Assembly: GCA_001513395.1 (NCBI GenBank)
Contig: LFTP01000177.1
Coordinates: forward strand, 1-17,666
Origin: Clostridia bacterium DTU080
Lineage (GTDB): Bacteria; Bacillota; Limnochordia; DTU080
DNA length: 17,666 bases
Direction: 5' to 3'
The notes beneath the pieces are model-generated. The model did no database searches. It was not told the DNA's origin and worked only from the letters and a program-made list of their open reading frames with translations. Position numbers and translations under genes: made by a program. This document shows, in pieces, positions 8,557 to 15,454 of this stretch. Numbering within the stretch: the stretch's first letter is position 1; every line of letters begins with the position of its first letter.

Positions 8557-8735
8557 CAACGGACGAAGTTGAGCACTTGACTTGATCGATCTTCCCAGGC
8601 CTTACCGGTCTGTGAGGATCGATCATGTGCGGCGACAGCAGCAAGCTCAACCCACTTCAGTTCGTCCGATGACGAGTTACGGTACGAGCGAATGACATAG
8701 GTACCCCGGAGTGCTTCTTCGGCTCCAGGCTCCAA
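8557..8735 (+). ncRNA. Candidate omega-RNA (HEARO) segment of the IscB relic
   Basis: A nested set of inverted repeats sits between the VOC stop and the iscB remnant, where omega-RNA is encoded in IscB loci. CGGACGAA (8560-8567) pairs with TTCGTCCG (8661-8668). GTTGAGC (8568-8574) pairs with GCTCAAC (8645-8651), leaving a 9-base bulge. They enclose a long hairpin at 8583-8625 whose first 9 pairs are perfect (TGATCGATC with GATCGATCA), followed by further pairs with wobbles. A small GGAG/CTCC stem lies at 8708-8726. Preserved pairing next to a broken protein suggests a real RNA fold. If it is omega-RNA, its guide would come from sequence at or before ~8557, that is, the end of the VOC gene. 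Alternatives are a terminator for the VOC gene or an unrelated repeat. No covariance search was possible. Confidence 0.45.
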
Positions 8736-8740
8736 TAAGC

Positions 8741-9515
8741 TTGCAGAATCCGAAAGATATCGGGCGTGGAGTATCATAGCAGGGCGAGCTGTTCGGATAC
8801 GAAGTCAAGAGATACCTGCTTGAGAAGTGGGGATATAAGTGCGCCTATTGCGAGGCCACCGACGTGCCTTTGGAAGTTGAGCACATCATACTCAAAAGTC
8901 GCGGAGGCACGGACCGGGTTTCAGAACTGACAGTTGCCTGCAAAGAGTATAACCGAGAGAAGGGCAATCGGTCGGCAGCTGAGTTCGGTTTTCCGCATGT
9001 CCAAGAGCAGGCTAAAGAAGCAATGCGTGATGTAGCGGCGGTCAATGCGATACGCTGGGAGCTGTGGCGGAGTTTGCATGGATGGGGCCTGCCACCTGGA
9101 GACCGTCATCGGAAGCATGACCAAGTACAACCGCATACGGCAGGAATATCCCAAGGCGCCTTGGATAGATGCTGCCTGTGTGTTAAGTCCAAAGATGCCG
9201 GTTCTTACAATCATCGCTTTGGGGCGCGGCTCCAGACAAATGTGCCGTGTGGAAACATGTGGCTTTCCCCGCGGTAAGCCGAAGGCGGTAAAGCGTGTAA
9301 ACGGTTTTCAAACCGGAGATACGGTCCGTGTGGTGATTGAGAAGGGGAAATACTGGGGCGTGCATGTGGGCTGTGCAGCGGTTCGCGAACGCGGCGACTT
9401 TGATGTGGCAACGGCTTCGGGAAAGAGAATCACGACATCGTGGAGACGATTTGGACTGCTGCAACGTTTTGGCGGCTACGCGTACGACTGTTGCCGTAAA
9501 GAGTTAAGTGTTTGA
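8741..9515 (+). pseudogene. iscB: Decayed iscB (HNH/RuvC nuclease), C-terminal part, three frameshifts
   Basis: Read across three frames, this matches the C-terminal part of IscB. LQNP is at 8741, then ISGVEY (8757-8774, with the RuvC-II Glu), QGELFGYEVKRYLLEKWG (8780 on), and the HNH domain (CAYC, VEHI, SRGGTDRVSELTVACKEYN). After these come AAEFGFPHVQEQAK, AAVNAIRWELWR, TKYNRIRQEYPKAPWIDAACV (RuvC-III region), and the C-terminal GRGSRQMCRVETCGFPR, VKRVNGFQTGDTVR, FGLLQRFGGYAYD. Frame breaks are +1 at 8753-8756, +2 at 8775-8779 (giving TAG at 8777) and +1 at 9094-9096. The N-terminal ~180 residues (RRXRR/PLMP, RuvC-I, bridge helix) are absent. HNH has Glu for the expected middle Asn and lacks one zinc Cys, and RuvC-III has Pro for His. 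IscB proteins are omega-RNA-guided nucleases of IS200/IS605-like elements; this copy cannot make an active one. Confidence 0.85.
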
Positions 9516-9873
9516 ATGAAAAGACTGGCGCCGACCATCCGACACACAAGCGCCATGACTATCGCTACTAGGATTCGACGGGATCGTACCATCTGTGGTA
9601 CTCCGGAGTCGCTCCACAGCTCCTTGAGACGGCTCCAATCGCGTGAACTCAAATCCCATGCCTCTGCCGTGCGGCGGATTGCGATGGCAGAGGTGTTCGT
9701 TTTGCGAGGGCTCTTGTCGACGAAACCGGCGGCGTTAAAGCGTCCGCAGAGCGGGATACGGATGTTGCGGCAGAAGGGTACTGGGAGCAAGGAACCGCTA
9801 TACCGGTGAACAACTGCAAGAGCGTGCGGACATTAGACACATCCGTTCCGTCGGTATGAGCAGATATTATCTA
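9516..9873. other. Noncoding gap after the IscB relic
   Basis: No supported gene in these 358 bases. Open frames of about 100 codons exist on both strands but lack ribosome binding sites and recognisable motifs. Two small inverted repeats are visible: GTACCA/TGGTAC with a 4-base loop (9586-9601), and CCTCTGCC (9661-9668) with GGCAGAGG (9686-9693). ATGA occurs at 9515-9518, overlapping the iscB stop, a possible right-end target site. The stretch may hold remains of the element or the spacer before the convergent transporter gene. Confidence 0.4.
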
Positions 9874-11223
9874 CTATCGCTCTCTGACATGCAGATCCTG
9901 GCCGCTGCTCATGTAGCCCGCCTCCTCAGGTAGGTCCGTACTCGGCATCGCATTGAGCAAGAGGCGCAAGGGTACCCGCTCTTCAGGTTGGACGGTCGAG
10001 GATGAGTAGATGCCCCGCGCTCCCGAAAAGGCGTATGCCAGGATGCAGGCGGTCGCCGGATAGACGGGCGTCCCGCCTCCGAGAAGTTCCATGCCGATCA
10101 TAATGCCGGTCACCGGGGTGTGAGTGCCCCCGGCCAAAAGGGCTGTAAACCCCAGCTTGGCCATCATGCCGGCCGGCAGTCCCAAGAGGCCGGCCAAGAC
10201 GTTGCCTGCCGTAGCCCCGACGAACAAAAGCGGTGTCACTTCTCCCCCGATGAATCCAAAGCCGATCGTGACGGCAGTAAAAACGATCTTCAAAAAAGGA
10301 GCGAAAAACGGAATGTCGGCACCCAGGAGCGCCAAGTCCACTGTCTCGGTACCCAGGCCATTGTATGTTCTTGAACCCACAAGAAGGGTCAACAGGATGA
10401 CGATCAGGCCGCCCGCGAACGGTCTCAGGACAGGATGGGCGATGTGTTGTCCGGCAAAGGTGCGCACGGCCTGCACTGACTTCACGAACAGGCGCGCGAC
10501 AAGGCCGAACAGTGTGCCGGCAATGGCCACTTTGAGCCAGACCCCTGCGTCAATGGGCGGCAAAGGCCCGTGCGCATAAGTATGGCGTGGGATGCCCCAA
10601 AGCTGGGTCGTCACCCGATCGGCGAGCACGGCACACAAAAGCGAGGGCAACAGAGCGCCATAGCAGGGAGCGCCCTGGCGTATGATCTCCACGGCGAAGA
10701 TGGCCCCCGCCACCGGCGTGCCGAAGATGGAACCGAAACCGGCCGCAATGGCGGTGGTCAGAAGGATAGGCCGCTCTTGCGGAGTCAGTCTCAGCTTGCG
10801 TCCGATGGCGTCGGCCAGGCCGCAGGCCATTTGGACACCTGTGGCTTCGATGCCGGCCGAGCCTCCTCCCAGAAGCGTCATCAAAGTTCCCCAGGCGATC
10901 AGAAACGTCATGCGCAACGGGATAGGTTGCTGCGGGGCGATGGCCTCGTCCAAGATGAGGGCCATCCCCTGACGTGCCGCAGCGCCATAACGTTGATAAA
11001 CGTACGCGGTAATGAATCCCAAGATCGGCAACAACAACAGCAGCCACGGATGGGCTGCAAAGGCGCCCGTCACATGGCCGAGCAACACCAAGAACAGGGC
11101 CGACGCGGTTCCGATCGGTAAAGCAAGCAGCGTGCAGAGCAAGAGCCAGCGGGCTGCGGCCCGCAAAGGAAGACGCTTCTTTGGTGGTTTCACTCGCTGT
11201 TCACGGTTGACAGACTGCTGCAA
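9874..11223 (-). CDS. CLC-family anion channel/antiporter, CLC-F-like
   Basis: A membrane protein of 449 residues with many hydrophobic helices, ordered as in CLC transporters. The first filter loop reads GGGSAGIEATGVQM (about residues 119-132), aligned with the GREGT loop of the fluoride-exporting CLC-F branch: the gating Glu is kept, but Arg is replaced by Ile and the next Gly by Ala. The other CLC-F-like signatures are intact: AGFGSIFGTPVAGAIFAVE, GFIGGEVTPLLFVGATAGN and YAFSGARGIYSS. The likely role is F-/H+ or Cl- transport across the inner membrane. There is no C-terminal CBS pair. The TTG at 11223 is preferred because GGAGG (11237-11233) lies 9 bases before it. An upstream TTG at 11247 would add 8 residues and put this ribosome site inside the gene. 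The gene appears monocistronic. No fluoride riboswitch was recognised upstream. Confidence 0.85.
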   Translation of the reverse strand: MQQSVNREQRVKPPKKRLPLRAAARWLLLCTLLALPIGTASALFLVLLGHVTGAFAAHPWLLLLLPILGFITAYVYQRYGAAARQGMALILDEAIAPQQPIPLRMTFLIAWGTLMTLLGGGSAGIEATGVQMACGLADAIGRKLRLTPQERPILLTTAIAAGFGSIFGTPVAGAIFAVEIIRQGAPCYGALLPSLLCAVLADRVTTQLWGIPRHTYAHGPLPPIDAGVWLKVAIAGTLFGLVARLFVKSVQAVRTFAGQHIAHPVLRPFAGGLIVILLTLLVGSRTYNGLGTETVDLALLGADIPFFAPFLKIVFTAVTIGFGFIGGEVTPLLFVGATAGNVLAGLLGLPAGMMAKLGFTALLAGGTHTPVTGIMIGMELLGGGTPVYPATACILAYAFSGARGIYSSSTVQPEERVPLRLLLNAMPSTDLPEEAGYMSSGQDLHVRER

Positions 11224-11247
11224 ACACACAGACCTCCAATCCTTCAA

Positions 11248-11771
11248 CGAACCGGCGCGAAGAAAGAAGAGGTGGATCAGCGTCGGTGGATGGTATCAAG
11301 ACGCGGCTAAACAGACGAAACCCAATGGTCATTACGCCTGCTGATGTGCTCGTGACATAACATGGATTTCTGGAGACAACGACATGCTTGGAAGAGAAGC
11401 CCGCATCAATGCTGCGCGGATGCTTGTGGTCAAGCAAGACGTGCGGAATTGATGCGGATCCGACGGGATTGCGGCTCCTGCCTGCTAATGGGGAGGCTGG
11501 CTGTCTGCTTTCCCGAAGCCATACAACTATTTCAACAACACCGATCAAGATTCCTGCCGGTGTCTGCTTGACGCAGTAGCGAGTACGTGAAGAGTCGGCG
11601 TCGTCGTCCGCAGATAGACAAGGTGCCGGTAGACCCTTTGCACAAAAGGGGATTTCACGCGGCGCATTTAATACCTGTCAAGTGAAAAGGTTGTGAGACT
11701 GCCCCGGCCCTGCTGTGCAGGCTGGCCGCCGGATGACGAGTAAGTGAGAAGTCCGCGAAAGGAGCAGCGGT
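11248..11771. other. Noncoding region between divergent transporter and HAD genes
   Basis: About 520 bases with no supported gene; the open frames found are short or overlap the transporter start and resemble nothing known. It must hold the promoters of both divergent genes, though no confident -35/-10 pair was picked out. Its clearest content is the nested inverted repeat at 11401-11457, listed separately. The last bases hold AAAGGAGC, the ribosome binding site for the HAD gene. Confidence 0.5.
11401..11457. repeat. Nested inverted repeat, 57 bases
   Basis: CCGCATCAAT (11401-11410) pairs perfectly with ATTGATGCGG (11448-11457). Inside it a second stem of about six pairs (TGCGCG with CGTGCG, two wobbles) is followed by GCTTG/CAAGC closing a TGGT loop. 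The result is a single long, near-continuous hairpin in a noncoding region. It could be an RNA element, a regulator site or a small repeat. No second copy was seen in the window. Confidence 0.45.
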
Positions 11772-12605
11772 GTGTTTTTGACATTTGACCTCGATCGGGT
11801 GCTGATACAAAATCCGTTCAAACTGGGTGTGTTTCCCGAAGTCTGTCGCCGGCTTAGGCCCTTCGTCAGCCGTGAGCAGACTGGGAGAGCGGATCCGGAT
11901 TCGTGGATCGTAAAACGCATTTTAGACGTGGCCCAAGCCCGGGCATTTGGCGGCGACTACGTAGGGTTATACGATTGGGACGGGATCATCAACGATGTGG
12001 CTCAAGAGTTGAGCTATCCCGAGCGCCTGGATATCGAGGGCATGGTCCGCGGTTATTGCCGCCCGCCGTATATCGCCGCCTATCCTGATGCGGCTGCGGC
12101 CTTGGAACTGCTGCGCCAAAGAGTCACCGGCATGTGGTGGATATCAAACGGTTATTCCCGGTACCAGATTCCGGTGGTAGAGGCATTGGGCTTGGATCAG
12201 TACTTCGACGGCTTTTTTGCACCCGATCTTCAAGGTCTGATCAAGCCCCAGCCGGAGATCTTCCGGGCGGCGATCGAAGCGGCCGGTCAGCCGCCTGAGG
12301 CCGGTGTGCATATCGGGGATCGTCTGACGGATGATGTGGCGGGTTCCAAGCGAGCGGGCATGTCGGCCGTCTTGCTGGAGCGCCATCTGCCGCAGTCGTT
12401 GCGCATCGTATCTCCTTTGGAGTTGCCGCGGCTCGACGTCTTCCGTGATTACGCCGTCTATCAAGCGCGGCAGGAAGGGGTAGCGGACATATTCAACATC
12501 GATGTCGAGACAGAGTGTATTCCCGATGCGGTGATCACCTCGCTTGAGCAGTTGCCGGAGGTACTGGATGCGCTCATGGCCGGGAAGGTCGAAAAAACCG
12601 GATAA
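11772..12605 (+). CDS. HAD-superfamily hydrolase (phosphatase-like)
   Basis: A 277-residue protein with all four HAD motifs. Motif I is FDLDRVL with the nucleophile D6 and D8. Motif II is WWISNGYS (S125, N126), motif III is K158 in LIKPQPEIF, and motif IV is HIGDRLTDDV (D183, D187/D188). The order KPQPEIF then GDxxxxD is typical of class IA haloacid-dehalogenase/phosphoglycolate-phosphatase relatives. The segment between motifs I and II (~15-100) is the helical cap. The protein is cytoplasmic and soluble, and probably removes phosphate from a small metabolite, perhaps a sugar phosphate given the setting; the substrate cannot be read. The start is the GTG at 11772, with GGAG 7 bases before it; the residues right after it form the first beta-strand, so a later start would destroy motif I. 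It stands alone and is followed by a hairpin. Confidence 0.86.
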   Translation: MFLTFDLDRVLIQNPFKLGVFPEVCRRLRPFVSREQTGRADPDSWIVKRILDVAQARAFGGDYVGLYDWDGIINDVAQELSYPERLDIEGMVRGYCRPPYIAAYPDAAAALELLRQRVTGMWWISNGYSRYQIPVVEALGLDQYFDGFFAPDLQGLIKPQPEIFRAAIEAAGQPPEAGVHIGDRLTDDVAGSKRAGMSAVLLERHLPQSLRIVSPLELPRLDVFRDYAVYQARQEGVADIFNIDVETECIPDAVITSLEQLPEVLDALMAGKVEKTG

Positions 12606-12607
12606 TG

Positions 12608-12638
12608 CCGTCTGCCGTCCAAAGAAGACGGCAGACGG
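12608..12638 (+). terminator. Terminator-like hairpin after the HAD gene
   Basis: CCGTCTGCCGTC (12608-12619) pairs perfectly with GACGGCAGACGG (12627-12638) across a 7-base loop, starting two bases after the stop codon. There is no T-run behind it. Position and stem strength support transcript-end function. Confidence 0.65.
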
Positions 12639-12785
12639 ACTCAGAAGCGATCCCAGCGGTCCGATAGCTTTGGTCGCTCTTAGTCAGCGCTTGAGTTAAG
12701 CGGAAGCTTTCTGCTTGGCCTTCTTTTCGGTTCACGTGCCAGTAGCGGATCTGCTTTCTGCGGTTTTGATCGCGGTTGAAAGAAG

Positions 12786-12812
12786 CGACGCGCGCCGATC
12801 CAGCGCGCGTCG
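12786..12812 (-). terminator. Terminator hairpin at the end of the glycosidase operon
   Basis: CGACGCGCGC (12786-12795) pairs perfectly with GCGCGCGTCG (12803-12812), loop 7. On the minus strand it lies ~38 bases past the stop of the last operon gene and is followed by CTTCTTTC, a pyrimidine/T-rich tail. This fits an intrinsic terminator for the minus-strand operon. Confidence 0.7.
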
Positions 12813-12849
12813 TCCAGTTTAAACAGCAATATCGGTCTTTGGCGCGGCG

Positions 12850-14223
12850 TCACGGCGTGGAGCTGGCCAACTTGGCCGCCAGATCGGCGATATCTTCTGC
12901 TTCGTGACGCAAGGGTTCCAGGCGATCGCCGGTGAAACGGCTGATCCAAATATCCGGCACCAGTCCTGAGAAAGCTTGCTGAATCCTTTGGGCCTCGGCA
13001 TCCATGCGGGCGACCAGAGCGGCGAGGTTCTTGGCCCACTTGTCGTACAACACCGGTTCACGGCGTTCGGGATCGAGGATGGCACAGGCCATGTTTTGGC
13101 GAGTGCGGCGGACGTTTTCCCATGCGGCGTATTTGAGCCTGGAGAATGCCGCCACGCTTTCGTAGCAGGCCTTAAACCGCTCATACTCGCCCACTGTCTT
13201 TAGGAACTCCCGGCAGGTTTCAATGCCGCCTTCGGGCGGTTCGCCGTCGTGCAAGACAAAGGCGCTCAACACGAGCACGTCAAGGGCCGCATCGATGGGC
13301 TCCACTTGTGTGATCATTGTGTTGTAGCGGCTCCAGGCGGTGGAGATGATGCCTTTCATTTCGAAACGCTGAGCCACCTCACTCCAGGCCAGCATGTTCG
13401 TCAAGCGGTTTTCCACCACCGGCAACTCGCTGTCGTTGCCATCGGCGCCCTTGTAGGCCGTGCCCGCCCACATCTGGATGCCATGCTCTTTGAAACGCTC
13501 AATATTCTCGGTGCGGAAGTGTCTGTTGGGACCTACGGTGTCCGGGTGCCCCTGATAGCCCCAGACGCACAGATCGGCTTTCTCTCGAATCCTATGTAGC
13601 GAATCCGAATCCCATTCGGTCATCATGTCATGCCACAGAATCGGTCTGATGCCCCGGGCGAGCAGTTTGTCGAGCAGGGGCTCGACATGATGCATGTAGA
13701 GAGCACCTTTTCCGTGCTTTTCGATGTAGGCTTTGGTGTCCGGATGAGAACCGAAGGTCCAGGCCTCGTCGCCTCCTAAGTGGAAGTGCTTGACGTCCGG
13801 GAAAAGGGCCAGTACATCGTCGATCATGTCCTCTACCAGTTCGCGGGCCCCTTCCGCCAACGGATTGAGCACGTCGTAGTGATCGGGCAACTCACGCAGA
13901 TGAGCGTACTCCGGAAACTTCAAAGGTGTCTGCATGTGTCCGAGACACTGCACCAGAGGGATGATCTCTATGCCGAGCGCTTTGGCTTTTTCCCGAAAGC
14001 GGATGACATCCTCCGGAGCGTAGGCCGTCTCGCAGCGGAAGCGGGTGTCGCAAGTCCAAGGGAACATATCCTCCCATTCGACGAGCACCGCGTTGTAGCG
14101 AGCGGCGGCCAGCAGATCAAGCAAGCTGAGCAGGCGTTCGGCTGTCGGCGGCAATCCTTTTAAGTCCAGGTGGAGGCAACGAACCGGAGAGACCGGTTGA
14201 GACGCTTTGAAAAACTCCGACAC
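12850..14223 (-). CDS. GH20 beta-N-acetylhexosaminidase-like glycoside hydrolase
   Basis: A 457-residue TIM-barrel protein with the GH20 signature HLGGDEAW: H148, G150, G151 and the catalytic pair D152-E153. In GH20 the Asp positions the substrate 2-acetamido group and the Glu is the acid/base. Other barrel landmarks are YNAVLVEWEDMFPW (strand/helix near 43-56), IEIIPLVQCLGHMQ (86-98) and RPILWHDMMTEW. There is no signal peptide and no N-terminal GH20b domain, so it is a short, cytoplasmic type similar to hexosaminidase D-like enzymes. The C-terminal ~130 residues are helical. The GTG at 14223 has AGAAAGGAGA (14240-14231) in front of it. It is the last gene of the operon, starting 16 bases after the MGH1-like gene. 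Likely role: removing terminal N-acetylhexosamine from an imported oligosaccharide. Exact specificity is unknown. Confidence 0.85.
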   Translation of the reverse strand: MSEFFKASQPVSPVRCLHLDLKGLPPTAERLLSLLDLLAAARYNAVLVEWEDMFPWTCDTRFRCETAYAPEDVIRFREKAKALGIEIIPLVQCLGHMQTPLKFPEYAHLRELPDHYDVLNPLAEGARELVEDMIDDVLALFPDVKHFHLGGDEAWTFGSHPDTKAYIEKHGKGALYMHHVEPLLDKLLARGIRPILWHDMMTEWDSDSLHRIREKADLCVWGYQGHPDTVGPNRHFRTENIERFKEHGIQMWAGTAYKGADGNDSELPVVENRLTNMLAWSEVAQRFEMKGIISTAWSRYNTMITQVEPIDAALDVLVLSAFVLHDGEPPEGGIETCREFLKTVGEYERFKACYESVAAFSRLKYAAWENVRRTRQNMACAILDPERREPVLYDKWAKNLAALVARMDAEAQRIQQAFSGLVPDIWISRFTGDRLEPLRHEAEDIADLAAKLASSTP

Positions 14224-14239
14224 AACAACATCTCCTTTC

Positions 14240-15439
14240 TCAGGAATTGATCTGTTGCCATAGGCGGGCCATGGCTATCAACGGGTTATGACCCAGATAA
14301 TCACGGCACGGGGTGTTTTGGTTGGTTTGCGGCTTGCGCTGCAGATCCAGCGGATCGCCGCCGTGCGGATGGTAGAACTCCCAGATCGTGCCCGTCCTTT
14401 CGAATTGCGCGGCAGAAGCATCCAGTGCCGCCTCCAAAATAGCGCTTGCCGCATCCAAGCGATCGTAGCGCATGCAGCCCAAGGCGGCCCAGTAGGTCAT
14501 GCTGTTCCAGGCGGGACCGCGCCACATACGCAACTCGAATCGAGAATCATTGACGGCAACGGTGCTCACGGGATGTGCGGTGAAGAAACGTTCAGGATTG
14601 AGCAGATTCTCGTCGATTACGCGTCGCGCCTGTTCGTGCGTAGCGGCCCCCACGACTACGGGAAACATCCCCTCCAGAGCCATCCGGCGCGACTTGGGCT
14701 TATTGACGGCCCAGATGTCGTGGAAGAATCCGGTCTCCGCATCGAAGAGTCTGTCTTGTATAAGCTGCCGCAAGTAATCGGCCTTTTGCCGGTAAGGCTT
14801 CGCGTCACGGCCTAAGATCTCCGACCAGCGGGCGGCCGCCTCATAGGCCTGATAGACATGTGCCGTGGCGTCAACGCACGTGTGAGGACCCGCGGGGGCA
14901 TCGTCGAAACGGATTCCTTCATCCACACCGCTTTCCCACTGTCGGTGGGTGATGTCAAGGTAGTAGAAGCCGCCTTCTTCGGCCCGACGATTGTTTTCAA
15001 ACCACTGCAGTTGACGCAAAAGGGGTTCGTAGCATTGACCGATGAGTCCATCAGTGCCGGTAACGGAGCAGTACTTGTCGACGGCCACAGGCCATACCGG
15101 GGGATGTCCCACGGTATGGCTCCAACGGGGCTCAGATCCCTTCAGCCAAATGGTGCCGGGCACCAGCCCGTCGGGCTCTTGGTTAGCCAGGTTATTGAGG
15201 ATTTGGTTTTTGGCATGCTCCGGTTCCGTGGGAACCGTGTCAAGAATCTGGTGGACGAGATCCCAATGGCCAAAGGCCGGGGAGGCCTGATAACCCGGAC
15301 CGATCTCTTCCCACGGGAGTTCAAAAGGAGGGCGAGGTGGATGGGTACTGCGCTCATGTAATTCCGCCACATAGCGGAGCATCGGTCGCCAAGCCGCTTT
15401 GCCCAATCGGTCGGCCTCGGCTTTCAGTGCATCCAGCAA
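14240..15439 (-). CDS. (alpha/alpha)6-barrel glycosidase, MGH1-like/GH63-like
   Basis: A 399-residue protein with the sequence landmarks of the GH37/GH63/mannosylglycerate-hydrolase-like clan. ESGVDEGIRF (169-178) has the likely acid D173. RGPAWNSMTYW (307-317) matches the conserved RGPxW loop. WEFYHPHGG (353-361) has the likely base E354. TPCRDYLGHNPLIAMA near the end is the usual last helix region. There is no signal peptide, so it is cytoplasmic. Members hydrolyse alpha-linked glucosides or mannosides (for example glucosylglycerate, mannosylglycerate, alpha-1,2-glucose); the sugar here cannot be fixed. The start is the TTG at 15439, preceded by AAAGGAAG; no better start precedes motif regions. 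It lies 15 bases after the stop of the creatininase-family gene and 16 bases before the next gene, so it is in the middle of the operon. Confidence 0.82.
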   Translation of the reverse strand: MLDALKAEADRLGKAAWRPMLRYVAELHERSTHPPRPPFELPWEEIGPGYQASPAFGHWDLVHQILDTVPTEPEHAKNQILNNLANQEPDGLVPGTIWLKGSEPRWSHTVGHPPVWPVAVDKYCSVTGTDGLIGQCYEPLLRQLQWFENNRRAEEGGFYYLDITHRQWESGVDEGIRFDDAPAGPHTCVDATAHVYQAYEAAARWSEILGRDAKPYRQKADYLRQLIQDRLFDAETGFFHDIWAVNKPKSRRMALEGMFPVVVGAATHEQARRVIDENLLNPERFFTAHPVSTVAVNDSRFELRMWRGPAWNSMTYWAALGCMRYDRLDAASAILEAALDASAAQFERTGTIWEFYHPHGGDPLDLQRKPQTNQNTPCRDYLGHNPLIAMARLWQQINS

Positions 15440-15454
15440 GAAGATCTTCCTTTC

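Noticed and set aside
8583..8625. Simple rho-independent terminator of the VOC gene
   Set aside because: No T-run, and the hairpin is enclosed by two further matching stems, so a larger RNA fold explains it better; termination is not excluded.
7905..8777. Long minus-strand open frame of ~290 codons
   Set aside because: It is antisense to the VOC gene and the RNA-like segment; its composition mirrors the + strand gene and it shows no domain.
8741..9515. Functional IscB or CRISPR-related nuclease
   Set aside because: Missing N-terminal half, three frame breaks, loss of key residues, and no CRISPR repeats anywhere in the window.
9476..9790. Minus-strand open frame of ~104 codons after the iscB relic, considered as a transposase remnant
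   Set aside because: It starts at TTG without a ribosome binding site, overlaps the end of the relic, and no transposase motif is visible.
11224..11400. Fluoride (crcB) riboswitch upstream of the CLC-F-like gene
   Set aside because: Some short pieces recall the motif, but the ordered stems and the pseudoknot positions could not be found.
12680..12849. Extra small gene downstream of the glycosidase operon
   Set aside because: The frames there have no start signals, and the region is explained by two terminator hairpins.
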